Positions 26,303-35,809 are shown, numbered from the stretch's first letter. The stretch is 64,000 nucleotides of DNA from Rhizobium tibeticum (GCF_900110205.1 NZ_FOCV01000009.1:62001-126000); one strand, 5' to 3'. Notes: generated by a model not told the origin, from the letters alone. Numbers and translations are program-made.

Positions 26303-27613
26303 TCAGACGTAACGGTTGACGATGTTTTCGAGCAGTTCCTGCTTACCGGACTTCGGCTGCGGGTTGATGTCCTTGCTTTCGACCCACTCGGCGATCTGCT
26401 CCAGCGAGTATTCGCCGCGGATGAGCTTCTGGCCTTCCGCCGTGCCCCAGCCGGCGTAGCGGTCTTCCAACGGCTGGGAGAGCGCCTTATCCTCGATCAT
26501 CTTGGCGGCAGCCTTCAGGCCGCGGGCGCAGCAATCCATGCCGCCGACGTGGCCGATCAGGAGATCTGCCGGGTCCAGCGACTGGCGACGCAGCTTGGCA
26601 TCGAAGTTCGTACCACCGGTCTTGAAGCCGCCGCCGGCCAGAACGTGATAGTAGGCCAGTGCCATTTCCGGAACATTGTTCGGGAACTGGTCGGTATCCC
26701 AGCCGGACTGATAGTCGTTGCGGTTCATGTCGATCGAGCCGAAGATGCCGAGCGCGTTGGCAAGTGCCAGCTCGTGCTCGAAGGAATGGCCGGCGAGGAT
26801 CGCGTGGCCCTGCTCGATATTGACCTTCACTTCATTCTCGAGGCCGTTCCTCTTCAGGAAGCCGTAGACGGTCGCGACGTCGTAGTCGTACTGGTGCTTG
26901 GTCGGCTCCTGCGGCTTGGGCTCGATCAGGATCGTGCCCTTGTAGCCGATCTTGTGCTTGTATTCGACGACGAGGTTGAGGAAGCGGCCGAGTTGGTCGA
27001 GTTCGCGCTTCAGGTCGGTGTTGAGCAGCGTCTCGTAACCTTCGCGGCCGCCCCACAGCACGTAGTTTTCGCCGCCGAGCTTCTGCGTGGCGTCCATGCA
27101 GGTCTTCACCGTCGCCGCGGAGAAGGCGAAAACGTCCGGATCCGGATTGGTCGCGGCACCCGACATGAAGCGACGGTTGGAGAAGAGGTTCGCCGTGCCC
27201 CAGAGCAGCTTGGTGCCGGTCGCGGCCTGCTTCTCGGCGAAGTAGTCGACGATCTCGTTGAGGTTCTTCGTGTTCTCGGCGAAGTTCTTGCCTTCCGGAC
27301 GCACGTCGGCATCGTGGAAGCAGTAGTACGGAGCGCCAAGCAGCGAGAAGAACTCAAACGCGACGTCAGCCTTCAGCTTCGCAGCCTGCATCGTGTCTTC
27401 GAACCATGGGCGCAGGAAGGTCTGGCCGCCGAAGGGGTCGCCGCCCGGCCAGGTGAAGGTGTGCCAGTAGGCAACGGCAAAGCGCAGATGGTCTTCCATG
27501 CGCTTGCCGAGGACGACTTCGTCCTTGTCGTAATGGCGGAAGGCCAGCGGATTGGTGCTGTCCGGGCCTTCATACTTGATCTTCTGGATGTCGCCGAAAA
27601 ATCCGGTGCTCAT
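26303..27613 (-). CDS. xylA: Xylose isomerase
   Basis: A 436-residue class II xylose isomerase, converting D-xylose to D-xylulose in the cytosol with two divalent metals. Catalytic His and Asp are in [11 protein letters not shown]. The metal-binding sites appear as [35 protein letters not shown] and GSIDMNRND, and the final ligand region as [11 protein letters not shown]. Length matches the family. The ATG at 27613 is chosen because homologous sequence starts there; the frame is open much further upstream. It follows xylB by 37 bases in a lacI-xylB-xylA order. Confidence 0.96.
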   Translation of the reverse strand: MSTGFFGDIQKIKYEGPDSTNPLAFRHYDKDEVVLGKRMEDHLRFAVAYWHTFTWPGGDPFGGQTFLRPWFEDTMQAAKLKADVAFEFFSLLGAPYYCFHDADVRPEGKNFAENTKNLNEIVDYFAEKQAATGTKLLWGTANLFSNRRFMSGAATNPDPDVFAFSAATVKTCMDATQKLGGENYVLWGGREGYETLLNTDLKRELDQLGRFLNLVVEYKHKIGYKGTILIEPKPQEPTKHQYDYDVATVYGFLKRNGLENEVKVNIEQGHAILAGHSFEHELALANALGIFGSIDMNRNDYQSGWDTDQFPNNVPEMALAYYHVLAGGGFKTGGTNFDAKLRRQSLDPADLLIGHVGGMDCCARGLKAAAKMIEDKALSQPLEDRYAGWGTAEGQKLIRGEYSLEQIAEWVESKDINPQPKSGKQELLENIVNRYV

Positions 27614-27650
27614 CTCGTGTCTCCTCGGGTTTGAGATTGTTGTTCTGGGT

Positions 27651-29105
27651 TCAGTGCTGCAGCGACTTGATCGCCGGGTAGAGAGCGCGGTAACGCTTGT
27701 AGGCATCCTCGTAGGCGCCGCTGAGAGCCGCGACTGGCTCAATCGTGCCGGCCGTCTTCGGCGGTGTGCAGACGGCAACCGGATCGGTGCTGGTCGCGGC
27801 GATCAGGCCGAGACGCGCGGCGCCGAAAGCGGCGCCGAAGTCGCCGTCCGCCGGCAGGTCGACCGGCACGCCGAGCGCCGTGGCGATCGAGGCCAACCAG
27901 TAGCGCGAGCGAGAGCCGCCACCGATCGCGGTGACGCGGGAAATATCCGTGCCAGCCGAGCGCAGTGCTTCGAGATTGTCGCGGATGGCGAAGGAGACGC
28001 CTTCCAGCACGGCTTGGGTCAGCACCACGCGGCTGCTCTCGTGCTCGAGGCCGATAAAGGCCCCACGAATGACGGCGTCGTTGTGCGGCGTGCGCTCGCC
28101 CGAGAGATAGGGAAGGAAGGTAACACCCGATGGCGCCTTCAGCGTTTCGCCAAGTTCGGCGGTCAGATCCGCCGCCGACTTGCCGGTGACACCGGAATGC
28201 CAGTTCAGCGCATCCGTCGCCGACAGGATGACGCCCATCTGGTGCCAGGTATCAGGCAGTGCGTGGCAGAAGGCATGCACGGCGCTTTCCGGCTTCGGCA
28301 GATAGGCGGCATTGGCGGCAAAAAGAACGCCCGAGGTCCCGAGCGACACGAAGGCAGCGCCATCGCTGACCGTACCCATGCCACAGGCCGAAGCTGCGTT
28401 ATCACCTGCGCCCCCGGCAACGACGACGCTTTCCAACATACCCCACTTGCCGGCCAGCTCGCTGCGAAGCGTGCCACCCTGCTCCGTTCCTTCGATCAGA
28501 TGAGGCATCTGCTTTTCATCGAGGCCGGTGACTGCAAGAAGCTCCGATGACCATTTGCGCTTGCCGGTATCGAGCCAGGCGGTGCCTGCCGAGTCCGACA
28601 TTTCGGAGATGTGCTCACCGGTCAGCCAGAGACGCAGGTAGTCCTTCGGCAGCAGCACCTTGGCGACCTTGGCGAAGATTTCGGGCTCATGCTTGGCGAC
28701 CCAGGCAAGCTTCGGCGCGGTAAAGCCGGGGAAAACGATGTTGCCGGTCAGCTTGCGGAACCGCGGATCGGAATCGAGCGCTGCCGCTTCGACGTAGGAG
28801 CGGGTATCGTTCCAGAGAATGCAGGGGCGCAGCACCTTGTCGTTGGCATCGAGCAGCGTCGCGCCGTGCATCTGGCCGGAGAGGCCGATGCCCTTGACGG
28901 CGGCGAGTTCCTTCGGATGCTTTGCCTTCAGGCCGGCAACGGCTTCTTCGGTGGCACGGATCCAGTGCGACGGCTCCTGCTCCGACCAGCCCGAATGCGG
29001 ACGCGAGACATCGAGCGCGCCGTTGGCCGAACCGATGATCTTCTGATCGCCGTCGATCAGCATGGCTTTGACGCCGGAGGTTCCGAGATCGAGACCAAGA
29101 TACAT
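27651..29105 (-). CDS. xylB: Xylulokinase
   Basis: A 484-residue FGGY-family kinase that phosphorylates D-xylulose at the 5-position for entry to the pentose phosphate pathway. The N-terminal phosphate loop [15 protein letters not shown], the LSGQMHG and LWNDTRS substrate segments, the catalytic aspartate in [12 protein letters not shown], and the C-terminal nucleotide loop [10 protein letters not shown] are all seen. Length is normal. It lies 18 bases after the LacI-type regulator and 37 bases before xylA, so the three genes form one operon. Confidence 0.95.
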   Translation of the reverse strand: MYLGLDLGTSGVKAMLIDGDQKIIGSANGALDVSRPHSGWSEQEPSHWIRATEEAVAGLKAKHPKELAAVKGIGLSGQMHGATLLDANDKVLRPCILWNDTRSYVEAAALDSDPRFRKLTGNIVFPGFTAPKLAWVAKHEPEIFAKVAKVLLPKDYLRLWLTGEHISEMSDSAGTAWLDTGKRKWSSELLAVTGLDEKQMPHLIEGTEQGGTLRSELAGKWGMLESVVVAGGAGDNAASACGMGTVSDGAAFVSLGTSGVLFAANAAYLPKPESAVHAFCHALPDTWHQMGVILSATDALNWHSGVTGKSAADLTAELGETLKAPSGVTFLPYLSGERTPHNDAVIRGAFIGLEHESSRVVLTQAVLEGVSFAIRDNLEALRSAGTDISRVTAIGGGSRSRYWLASIATALGVPVDLPADGDFGAAFGAARLGLIAATSTDPVAVCTPPKTAGTIEPVAALSGAYEDAYKRYRALYPAIKSLQH

Positions 29106-29123
29106 GTGTTTCTCCCCTTGCCG

Positions 29124-30149
29124 TTACGGCAGATTGTCTTGCAGGAATATGTCGAGGCGGATGCGCTCCTGCGCGTCGATCACGGAAAGTCCGTCCGCCT
29201 TCGCCTTGAGGACGCGGATGGCGCTGCGAACCTCATGACCCGCATCCTGGTTCAGAATTGCGTCGATCGTTCCATCAAGGAGCGCGGCGCGTGTATGCGC
29301 CGTCAGCTCATGGGCAATGACTGTCAGCGAGCGATCGATCGCCTTTTCCTTCAGCGCCTTGATCAGGCCGCGATTGCCGGCACCGAGGCTGTAGATGCCG
29401 ATGATGCCGCTGTTCTTCGACAGCGCATCTGCCACCAGCATATGGGCCATCTCCGGATCGTCGCGCCCCTCGATGACAGGCAGGATCGAGAGCGATGGAA
29501 ACTCCGCCGCTATAACGGCGGCGAAACCCTCGAGGCGTTCGCGATGGTCACGCACCAGCATCGAGCCGGCGAGCACCGCGATCTCGCCCCTGGCACCGCC
29601 GAGGAAACGCCCAAGCAGCCGCGCGGCCGTGCGACCGGCTGCAATATTGTCGACACCGGCATAGTGATGGCGCTGCGAGCCGGTGAGATCCGAAACCAGC
29701 GTCACGACGGGAATGCCGTCCTTCACCAGCCGGTCGACGGCGTCGCGCACTTCAGGCGCATCGGTGGCTACAAGGGCGATTCCCGAAGGCCGCTCCTCGC
29801 CAAGCTCATCCAGAACCTTCACGAGCGCGCCAGGATCGAAGGCTGGCACCTCGAGGGTGCGAATATTCGTTCGCTCCACGGACGAACGCGCGGCAGCCGC
29901 ACGCACCTCGGCGTTCAGCCTGTGCATGAAGGAATTGTCGCTGGCCGGCAGGATGAAGACGAGCGGATAAGTGCGGCCCTTGGCGAGGTTGGCAGCAGCG
30001 ACATCCCTGATGTAACCGATCTCGCGAATGGCATTCTCGACCTTCTCGCGCGTCACATGGCGCACGCCCGGTCGCTGGTTCAAGACCCGGTCGACGGTTG
30101 CCAGACTGACACCTGCCGCAGCAGCGATATCGTGAACTGTAGGTCTCAT
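29124..30149 (-). CDS. LacI-family regulator of the xyl operon
   Basis: A 341-residue LacI regulator. The HTH (TVHDIAAAAGVSLATVDRVL) and hinge occupy residues 3-60. The effector domain follows, with IALVATDAPEV, HYAGVDNIAAG and a C-terminal RLDIFLQDNLP. Its DRVLNQRPGV hinge lead-in is typical of a LacI subgroup found in rhizobial sugar operons. GGAGG is 4 bases before the ATG at 30149. It is the first gene of the xyl operon, so it probably controls its own synthesis through the operator at 30181-30200, with xylose or xylulose as effector. Confidence 0.85.
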   Translation of the reverse strand: MRPTVHDIAAAAGVSLATVDRVLNQRPGVRHVTREKVENAIREIGYIRDVAAANLAKGRTYPLVFILPASDNSFMHRLNAEVRAAAARSSVERTNIRTLEVPAFDPGALVKVLDELGEERPSGIALVATDAPEVRDAVDRLVKDGIPVVTLVSDLTGSQRHHYAGVDNIAAGRTAARLLGRFLGGARGEIAVLAGSMLVRDHRERLEGFAAVIAAEFPSLSILPVIEGRDDPEMAHMLVADALSKNSGIIGIYSLGAGNRGLIKALKEKAIDRSLTVIAHELTAHTRAALLDGTIDAILNQDAGHEVRSAIRVLKAKADGLSVIDAQERIRLDIFLQDNLP

Positions 30150-30180
30150 CTCTCCTCCTGACGAGACCTTTAGCTCCAAA

Positions 30181-30200
30181 TTTGATGTACGTAAATCAAA
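30181..30200. promoter_or_regulatory. Candidate LacI-family operator of the xyl operon
   Basis: TTTGATGTACGTAAATCAAA is a 20-bp dyad with nine of ten pairs matched and a central CG, the usual LacI-family geometry. It lies 32-51 bases upstream of the regulator's start, where it would block the promoter. Confidence 0.6.
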
Positions 30201-30292
30201 ATCTGCAAGCACATTTTTCTATCGAAGATCAGCCGGTAATTTTTCACGGCTTGAAGCGTGATGTGCGATGGCGTGGAAGGAAAAATGCAACA

Positions 30293-30319
30293 ACGCCGGC
30301 TTGGTTCCAAGGCCGGCGT
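30293..30319. terminator. Terminator after the first DHA2 pump gene
   Basis: A 12-bp GC-rich stem with one bulge (ACGCCGGCTTGG against CCAAGGCCGGCGT) lies 23 bases beyond the MFS gene's stop at 30342. On the minus strand it is followed by a T-rich tract ending in TTTTT, as in a Rho-independent terminator. Confidence 0.75.
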
Positions 30320-30341
30320 CACAATGCATTCATCGGAGAAA

Positions 30342-31934
30342 TCAGTGGCCGCCGCCACCCCCGCCGCCGCCCTGCGGAGCGGGTTTGTCGATCAGCACAA
30401 TGCCGACGATCATGGCGAGGAACAGCACGGTCAGCAACATAAAGATATCGGCGAACGACATCACCATGGCCTGCTTCGTTACCAGACCGACCATCTGCTT
30501 GATCGCGACCACCGCCCCATCCATGCCATAGGCATCATAGTTCGACGTCATGTTCTTGATCTGATCGAGCGCCATCGGATTGCCCCAGTCCAGACCCTCG
30601 CGGATCCGCTGATAGTGCACGTCCTGCCGGTTCGTCAGCACCGTGTTGATCACGGCAAGCCCCACGGCGCCGCCGAGGTTACGCGTCAGGTTGAAGAGAC
30701 CGGATGCGCCGCGCATACGCGCCGGCGCCATCGTGCCGAGAGCGATATTGTTGATCGGCACCATGCACATCATCAGCCCGAACCCGCGCAGGATTTGCGG
30801 AATGAACAGCTCGTAGAAATCCCAGTCCGTGGTCATGCCGGTCATGATGTAGGTGCCGGCAGCAAAGCTTATGAAGCCCAGCACCATCATCAGCCTGAGG
30901 TCCATCTTGGTCGACAGCTTGCCGGCGATCGGCGCGGTGAAAAACATCGCGAGACCCGACACGAACATCGTCTCGCCGATCATCAGCGAATCGTAGCCTC
31001 GGATGCGCCCGAGATAGAGCGGATAGATGTAGGTCAGTCCGTAGAGGCCTATACCCATGACGAAGGAAAACAGCGAGCCGACGGCAAAGTTTCGGTTGCT
31101 GAAGGCCCTGAGATCGACGACCGGGAAGTCCACCTTGAATGCCCGGTAGAAGAACACGACGCAACCGATCGCCGAGGCGACGGCACCCATGGTGATGTGG
31201 GTGTCGTTGAACCAGTCGTTCGAATTGCCTTCTTCCAGTACATATTCCAGCGCGCCGAGGAACATGCCCATGGAGAGCAATCCCCACCAATCGAACTTCT
31301 TGATCAGCGAGAATTCCGGCTTGTCGAAATCGATGAAGTTCCAGGTGACGATCGTCACGATGATACCGGGCACGATATTGACCAGAAACAGCCAGTGCCA
31401 GGAGAAGGCATGGCTGAGATAACCGCCGACGGTCGGGCCGATCGTCGGGGCAAGCGTGGCGATCAGGCCGATGATCGGCGACACGATGCTACGCTTGGAG
31501 GGCGGGAAGATCGTGAATGCGGCCGCAAAGACCGACGGGATCATGCCGCCGCCGATGAAGCCCTGAATGGCGCGGTAGACGATCATCTGGTCGATGTTGG
31601 TCGCCGTCGCACAAAGCGCGCTCGCCATGGTGAACCCCGCAGCCGAGGCGGCAAACAGATATCGCGTCGAGACGATGCGTGCGAGCGTACCCGACAGCGG
31701 AATCATGATGACTTCAGCGATCAGGTAAGATGTCTGCACCCAGCCGATCTCGTCCGAACCGGCGCTGAGGCCCGCCTGGATTTCGGCAAGCGACGCCGAC
31801 ACGATCTGAATGTCGAGGATCGACATGAACATGCCGAGCACCATCGCGAAGAACGCGATGAGCTTGCGGGGATCCATATGATCCGTGGCAGCCGGAGTGA
31901 CCGGAACGGTTCCAATTGTTGCGCTCGCGGCCAT
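30342..31934 (-). CDS. MFS multidrug efflux pump, DHA2 (EmrB/QacA) family, copy 1
   Basis: A 530-residue, about 14-helix inner-membrane drug/proton antiporter. The DHA2 motif LDIQIVSASLAEIQ is in helix 1, WVQTSYLIAEVIMIPLSG in the helix 2 region, and RAIQGFIGGGMIPS and PTIGPTVGGYL follow in the N-terminal half. The C-terminus ends in a Gly-rich run and His. It lies 22 bases downstream of the HlyD adaptor gene and should form an EmrAB-type pump with an outer-membrane channel encoded elsewhere. A second copy of the same gene pair lies at 37705-40503. The exported compounds are unknown. Confidence 0.9.
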   Translation of the reverse strand: MAASATIGTVPVTPAATDHMDPRKLIAFFAMVLGMFMSILDIQIVSASLAEIQAGLSAGSDEIGWVQTSYLIAEVIMIPLSGTLARIVSTRYLFAASAAGFTMASALCATATNIDQMIVYRAIQGFIGGGMIPSVFAAAFTIFPPSKRSIVSPIIGLIATLAPTIGPTVGGYLSHAFSWHWLFLVNIVPGIIVTIVTWNFIDFDKPEFSLIKKFDWWGLLSMGMFLGALEYVLEEGNSNDWFNDTHITMGAVASAIGCVVFFYRAFKVDFPVVDLRAFSNRNFAVGSLFSFVMGIGLYGLTYIYPLYLGRIRGYDSLMIGETMFVSGLAMFFTAPIAGKLSTKMDLRLMMVLGFISFAAGTYIMTGMTTDWDFYELFIPQILRGFGLMMCMVPINNIALGTMAPARMRGASGLFNLTRNLGGAVGLAVINTVLTNRQDVHYQRIREGLDWGNPMALDQIKNMTSNYDAYGMDGAVVAIKQMVGLVTKQAMVMSFADIFMLLTVLFLAMIVGIVLIDKPAPQGGGGGGGGH

Positions 31935-31956
31935 GGGGCTACCTCGTCAGACGATA

Positions 31957-33153
31957 TTACTTGGCGGCGTCCGGCGCTGTGCGCGTGTCGACATCAACGA
32001 CAACGCTGAGGCCAGCACGCAGGCGGCCGCTATCGAGGGCGTCCTGCGGCAGCGAGATGCGAACCGGCACGCGCTGGATAATCTTCGTGAAGTTGCCCGT
32101 CGCATTTTCCGGGGGCAGCAGCGAGAAGACGGAGCCGGATGCCGGCGAGATCGATTCGACCGTGCCGACGATCGGGCGATCGTCATAGGCATCGACGTGG
32201 ACGTTAACCTTCGAGCCCGGAACCAAATGCTGGATCTGCGTTTCCTTGAAATTCGCGTCGATGAAGAGCTGGCGGACCGGGACGAGCGCCATCAGACGCT
32301 GGCCGGGCGACACAAGATCGCCTTCCTGGACGGAACGGTTGCCGACGACGCCGTCATAAGGCGCCTTCAAAACCGTGAAGGAGAGGTCACGGGCAGCCTT
32401 GTCGCGCGAAAGCTCGAGCTGGCGGATCGTGCCCTCAGCTTCGCGGCGCTGCGCCTGCAGGAGCGTGATGTTTGCCTCCGCGGATGCGATCGCCGCATCG
32501 CCACCGATGAGGTTCGCCTTTGCCTGATCGAGCGCGATGTTCGCAGCGTCGAGGTTGGCGGTGGTGCCGACAGACTTGGATTGCAGTTCTGCGGCACGGG
32601 TCTGCGTGATCTGTGCACCGCGAACAGTGGCTTCCAAGGCGGTCTTCTGGGCTTTGGCCTGATCAAGGCTTGCCTGTCCACCGGCGATCTGCGCGTCGAT
32701 GCGCTGCAGCGAGAGCTTTTCGGTATCAAGGGACGCCATCGCCTGATCGAGGGCGAGCTTGTAGTCGCCGTCGTCGAGCGATGCCAAGACGTCGCCTGCC
32801 TTGATTTTCTGGTTGGCAACGACATTCACCTTGGCGACGTAGCCTGTGACTTTCGGCGAGATCGTCGCGATGTCGCCTCCGATATAGGCGTCATCGGTCG
32901 AGACCAGGAAACGGCCCGTCGTCCACCAATCGTAGCCGTACCAGGCAGCGCCTGCGAGCAGCGCAAGGCCAATGATCGGCAGAGCGAGACTGCGCTTTTT
33001 CTTCTTCTCTGCGGGAACGGCCTGCGTCTCAGCAGGAGCTTGCGGCGCGCGCGGTGCTTCCGCGGTGGGGACTGCGGCTTCCTGAGCCTTGCCCTCGGCA
33101 TCAGCAGGCTCGCTGACGATGCGGGCAACATTGGCTTTTGGACTGGACGACAT
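31957..33153 (-). CDS. HlyD-family periplasmic adaptor (EmrA-like), copy 1
   Basis: A 398-residue membrane fusion protein. A cytoplasmic Ala/Glu/Pro-rich N-terminus (about 50 residues) is followed by one membrane helix (about 55-75, ALPIIGLALLAGAAWYGYDW), then a lipoyl-like half-domain (VSTDDAYIGGDIATISPKVTG), a long coiled-coil hairpin, and the second lipoyl/beta-barrel part (TVLKAPYDGVVGNRSVQEGD). It bridges the MFS pump to an outer-membrane channel. It is divergent from the TetR gene and probably repressed by it through paired GAAC-N6-GTTC sites. Confidence 0.9.
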   Translation of the reverse strand: MSSSPKANVARIVSEPADAEGKAQEAAVPTAEAPRAPQAPAETQAVPAEKKKKRSLALPIIGLALLAGAAWYGYDWWTTGRFLVSTDDAYIGGDIATISPKVTGYVAKVNVVANQKIKAGDVLASLDDGDYKLALDQAMASLDTEKLSLQRIDAQIAGGQASLDQAKAQKTALEATVRGAQITQTRAAELQSKSVGTTANLDAANIALDQAKANLIGGDAAIASAEANITLLQAQRREAEGTIRQLELSRDKAARDLSFTVLKAPYDGVVGNRSVQEGDLVSPGQRLMALVPVRQLFIDANFKETQIQHLVPGSKVNVHVDAYDDRPIVGTVESISPASGSVFSLLPPENATGNFTKIIQRVPVRISLPQDALDSGRLRAGLSVVVDVDTRTAPDAAK

Positions 33154-33188
33154 GGGCGGCTACCGGTAAATCGAGTGGAATTTAATCG

Positions 33189-33210
33189 AACTGAACGGTT
33201 CGGTTCAGTT
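33189..33210. promoter_or_regulatory. TetR operator 1 of efflux module 1
   Basis: AACTGAAC and GTTCAGTT are perfect 8-bp arms around a 6-base spacer (GGTTCG). Its right end overlaps TTGACA at 33209-33214, a candidate -35 box reading toward the tetR gene. It shares the pattern GAAC-N6-GTTC with the second site at 33247. Confidence 0.65.
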
Positions 33211-33246
33211 GACATAGAACCTTTTTCCATTCATATCAAGATATAT

Positions 33247-33262
33247 CGAACCGGTTGGTTCG
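33247..33262. promoter_or_regulatory. TetR operator 2 of efflux module 1
   Basis: CGAACC, GGTT and GGTTCG form a perfect dyad that again fits GAAC-N6-GTTC. Its centre is 55 bp from that of the first site and 47-62 bases before the tetR start, where binding would block tetR transcription. Confidence 0.6.
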
Positions 33263-33308
33263 GTTTTATTAACGAAAAATTCGCTGATGCGGATATGGTT
33301 AAGGAGCG

Positions 33309-33980
33309 ATGACAGAGCTTTCCGATACGCGCGTGGACGACTCTCCCTCGACTGGCGGCCGGTGGGCTGCAGGCGAAGACCCTGCCAAGCGCAAACAAAT
33401 TCTCGACGGCGCCCGACGCGTTTTCATGAAACTTGGCTTCGATGCCGCGAGCATGAACGATGTAACGCGCGAGGCCGGAGTTTCAAAGGGAACGCTCTAC
33501 GTCTACTTCGCCAACAAGGAAGAGCTCTTCACCGCGATGATGGAGAGCGAGCGAGCGGCCTTCGTCGCCAGCGTGCGCAATACTCTCAAGAAATCCAATG
33601 ATCCCGACGTCGCGTTGCACGACTTCGGCATGACCTTTGTCAGCCACCTGACCGAGGATAAGGTCATCAATGCAATGCGCACGGTCATCGGTGTACGCGA
33701 CCGCATGCCGCACCTCTGTCAGCGTTTTTTCACCGGCCCGGAGAACATCCGGACGGTGTTGAAGGATTTCCTGACGAGCCAGGTCGAGGCTGGCCGTTTC
33801 GAGATCGACGACATCGAGCTTGCCGCCCGGCAATTCCTGGAACTCTGCGGTGGAAGTTTCTTCAAGCTGCGCCTGTTCGGCGACATGGACGCCCCTCCTC
33901 CGCGCGAGGAGATGGATCGCGTGGTCAATGGCGCCATCCGCGTCTTCACGGCAGCCTATGGCGCCAAGAAGCAGTCCTGA
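33309..33980 (+). CDS. TetR-family repressor of efflux module 1
   Basis: A 223-residue TetR/AcrR regulator. The HTH (GARRVFMKLGFDAASMNDVTREAGVSKGTLYVYFANKEELF, about residues 33-75) is canonical, and the C-terminal helical ligand domain includes the FTGPENIRTVLKDFL segment of the AcrR C-terminal subgroup. AAGGAG lies immediately upstream of the ATG. It is divergent from the HlyD-MFS pair, and two matching operators lie between them, so it probably represses both itself and the pump until a drug-like ligand binds. Confidence 0.9.
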   Translation: MTELSDTRVDDSPSTGGRWAAGEDPAKRKQILDGARRVFMKLGFDAASMNDVTREAGVSKGTLYVYFANKEELFTAMMESERAAFVASVRNTLKKSNDPDVALHDFGMTFVSHLTEDKVINAMRTVIGVRDRMPHLCQRFFTGPENIRTVLKDFLTSQVEAGRFEIDDIELAARQFLELCGGSFFKLRLFGDMDAPPPREEMDRVVNGAIRVFTAAYGAKKQS

Positions 33981-34086
33981 ACCCGCCCTTTGATTTCTTC
34001 CTCCGTCGGCGCCAGAATTCCGCAACCCGGATCAAACGCGACGTACTGCCTTTCGCTATGAAAGGCGTGCAGCCAAGGGAGAAGGA

Positions 34087-34926
34087 ATGAGCGCCGTCGG
34101 ACGAGCGATCTGGTTTATCGAAAGTCATTTCGGCAACGACATCACTCTGCAAGAGATTTCGGACGTTGCCGGGCTTTCGCGCTACCACCTTTCGCGCGTC
34201 TTCGGGCTTGTCACCGGGCATTCGATCAGCAGCTATATCCGCGCCCGCCGCCTGAGCGGTGCGGCACGGACGCTGCTCGATCAACCGGCCAACATTCTCG
34301 AGGTTGCTCTCGACGCGGGTTACGGCTCGCACGAGGCATTCACCCGTGCCTTTCGCGATCAGTTCGGTCTAACACCTGAGGCCGTCCGCAAGCAGGGGCA
34401 CACGCGCAACCTCGCACTTCTGGAGCCGATCCGCATGGACCCCGCCCGTCTTCCCGAACTCGAACCGCCGCGCTTCGAAACCCTGCCGCCGATGCTCTTC
34501 GCCGGTTTGCAGGAGACATATCCCTACGGTGGCAACGCCGCGATCCCCTCACTGTGGCAAAAATTCAATGTTCATTTCGGCAACATTCCCGGCCAGATCG
34601 GCAATGTCGCCTATGGCGTCTGCACGCATATCGAGGGCGAGGCCGAGACGTTCCGCTACATGGCGGCAGTGGCAATCGATGACAGCAGCGACCTGCCGGA
34701 CGGCTTTACCACGCTAAAGATACCCGGCCAGCGCTACGCGGTCTTTGCTCATCGCGGCCATGTCTCTGGCATTCCCGCAACGATGCATCAGATTTTCGGG
34801 AACTGGATGCCGAACTCCGGCATTCAATTCGGCAACATGCCCGACATGTTCGAGCGCTACGACGAGCGCTTCGACCCCTATACCGGCATGGGCCTGACGG
34901 AAATCTGGATTCCCATCAGGGAATAA
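34087..34926 (+). CDS. AraC-family regulator with GyrI-like effector domain
   Basis: A 279-residue regulator with an N-terminal AraC double HTH (about residues 5-103: ITLQEISDVAGLSRYHLSRVF, then ILEVALDAGYGSHEAFTRAF) and a C-terminal GyrI-like/effector-binding domain (from about 120, with FETLPPMLFAGLQ and KIPGQRYAVFAHRG). This arrangement is known from Rob/SoxS-like drug-responsive activators whose GyrI domain binds amphipathic compounds. It lies 106 bases after tetR of efflux module 1 and before terC, on the same strand. A role in sensing toxic compounds is inferred. Confidence 0.88.
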   Translation: MSAVGRAIWFIESHFGNDITLQEISDVAGLSRYHLSRVFGLVTGHSISSYIRARRLSGAARTLLDQPANILEVALDAGYGSHEAFTRAFRDQFGLTPEAVRKQGHTRNLALLEPIRMDPARLPELEPPRFETLPPMLFAGLQETYPYGGNAAIPSLWQKFNVHFGNIPGQIGNVAYGVCTHIEGEAETFRYMAAVAIDDSSDLPDGFTTLKIPGQRYAVFAHRGHVSGIPATMHQIFGNWMPNSGIQFGNMPDMFERYDERFDPYTGMGLTEIWIPIRE

Positions 34927-34941
34927 AAGGCGTCTGGCTTT

Positions 34942-35025
34942 CGTATATCCCCTTGCGCGCTTGCCAAGGCAGGCTGCGTCCGTACATTGCGAGCGTCAAA
35001 TCTATGTGGCGCAAGGGGATATACG
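34942..35025 (+). promoter_or_regulatory. Large inverted repeat in the terC leader
   Basis: CGTATATCCCCTTGCGC (34942-34958) and its exact reverse complement (35009-35025) are separated by 50 bases and end 3 bases before the terC ATG at 35029. The right arm contains AAGGGGAT, the terC Shine-Dalgarno. A smaller stem (GCTTGC, CAAG loop, GCAGGC) lies just inside the left arm. If both arms are transcribed the mRNA would fold into a 17-bp stem hiding the ribosome-binding site. The consensus of the manganese yybP-ykoY riboswitch was not recognised. Confidence 0.6.
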
Positions 35026-35028
35026 CCA

Positions 35029-35778
35029 ATGCAAGACATCATGATGCTCGTTCAGGACCCGGCCGCCTGGGTGGCCCTCGTCACCCTCGTGGTGATGGAA
35101 GTGGTCCTCGGGATCGACAACCTCATCTTCATTTCTATTCTCACCAACAAGCTGCCGCCCGAGCATCGCGAGAAAGCACGCCAGGTGGGCATTGGCCTCG
35201 CCCTTGTGATGCGACTTGCCCTCCTCGGCACCATTGCCTGGATCGTAAAGCTGACGGCACCGATCTTCGAACTGTTCGGCCACGGCTTCTCCTGGAAGGA
35301 CATCATCCTCATCGCCGGCGGTCTCTTCCTCTTGTGGAAAGCGACGAAGGAAATTCACCACAACGTCGATCCGGTCGATCAGAACGAGGATTTCATTGGC
35401 ACGGCAGCGACGGCCGGCTTTGCAGCCGCCATTGGTCAGATCCTGCTGCTGGACCTCGTCTTCTCGGTCGACAGCATCATCACCGCCGTCGGCATGACAC
35501 CGCATTTGCCGATCATGGTCGTCGCCGTGATTGCGGCAGTGACCGTGATGCTGGTCGCCGCCACGCCGCTTGCGAATTTCATCGAGAAGAACCCAACCAT
35601 CGTCATGCTGGCCCTTGCCTTCCTGATGATGATCGGCACGACCCTGATCGCCGAGGGCATGGGCTTCCACGTGCCGAAGGGCTACGTCTACGCTGCGATG
35701 GCCTTCTCGGCGTTGGTGGAGGTGCTCAACATGTTCGCCCGCAATGCTCGCCAGCGGAAAAAGCAAGGCGGCCACTGA
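35029..35778 (+). CDS. TerC-family integral membrane protein
   Basis: A 249-residue, about seven-helix inner-membrane protein of the TerC family, implicated elsewhere in tellurite resistance and manganese export or metal loading of exported proteins. The two conserved acidic motifs are [11 protein letters not shown] (helix 1) and [15 protein letters not shown] (mid-protein). The C-terminus is basic ([12 protein letters not shown]). The ATG at 35029 is chosen because AAGGGGAT lies 8 bases upstream; an in-frame start at 34987 would have no site. An unusual inverted repeat covers that ribosome-binding site. Confidence 0.88.
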   Translation: MQDIMMLVQDPAAWVALVTLVVMEVVLGIDNLIFISILTNKLPPEHREKARQVGIGLALVMRLALLGTIAWIVKLTAPIFELFGHGFSWKDIILIAGGLFLLWKATKEIHHNVDPVDQNEDFIGTAATAGFAAAIGQILLLDLVFSVDSIITAVGMTPHLPIMVVAVIAAVTVMLVAATPLANFIEKNPTIVMLALAFLMMIGTTLIAEGMGFHVPKGYVYAAMAFSALVEVLNMFARNARQRKKQGGH

Positions 35779-35788
35779 ACCACCAAAC

Positions 35789-35809
35789 GGCGCGGCTGCG
35801 GGCCGCGCC
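35789..35809. terminator. Hairpin between terC and the dioxygenase gene
   Basis: GGCGCGGC, a 5-base loop and GCCGCGCC form a perfect 8-bp GC stem between two convergent genes. There is no T-run, so termination strength is uncertain. Confidence 0.5.

Noticed and set aside
30258..32009. 583-codon plus-strand frame opposite the MFS pump
   Set aside because: Charged, His/Asp/Arg-rich mirror of membrane-helix codons; the minus strand is an obvious DHA2 transporter.
34927..35028. Classical yybP-ykoY manganese riboswitch before terC
   Set aside because: The family's conserved core sequences were not recognised; only the large inverted repeat is evident.
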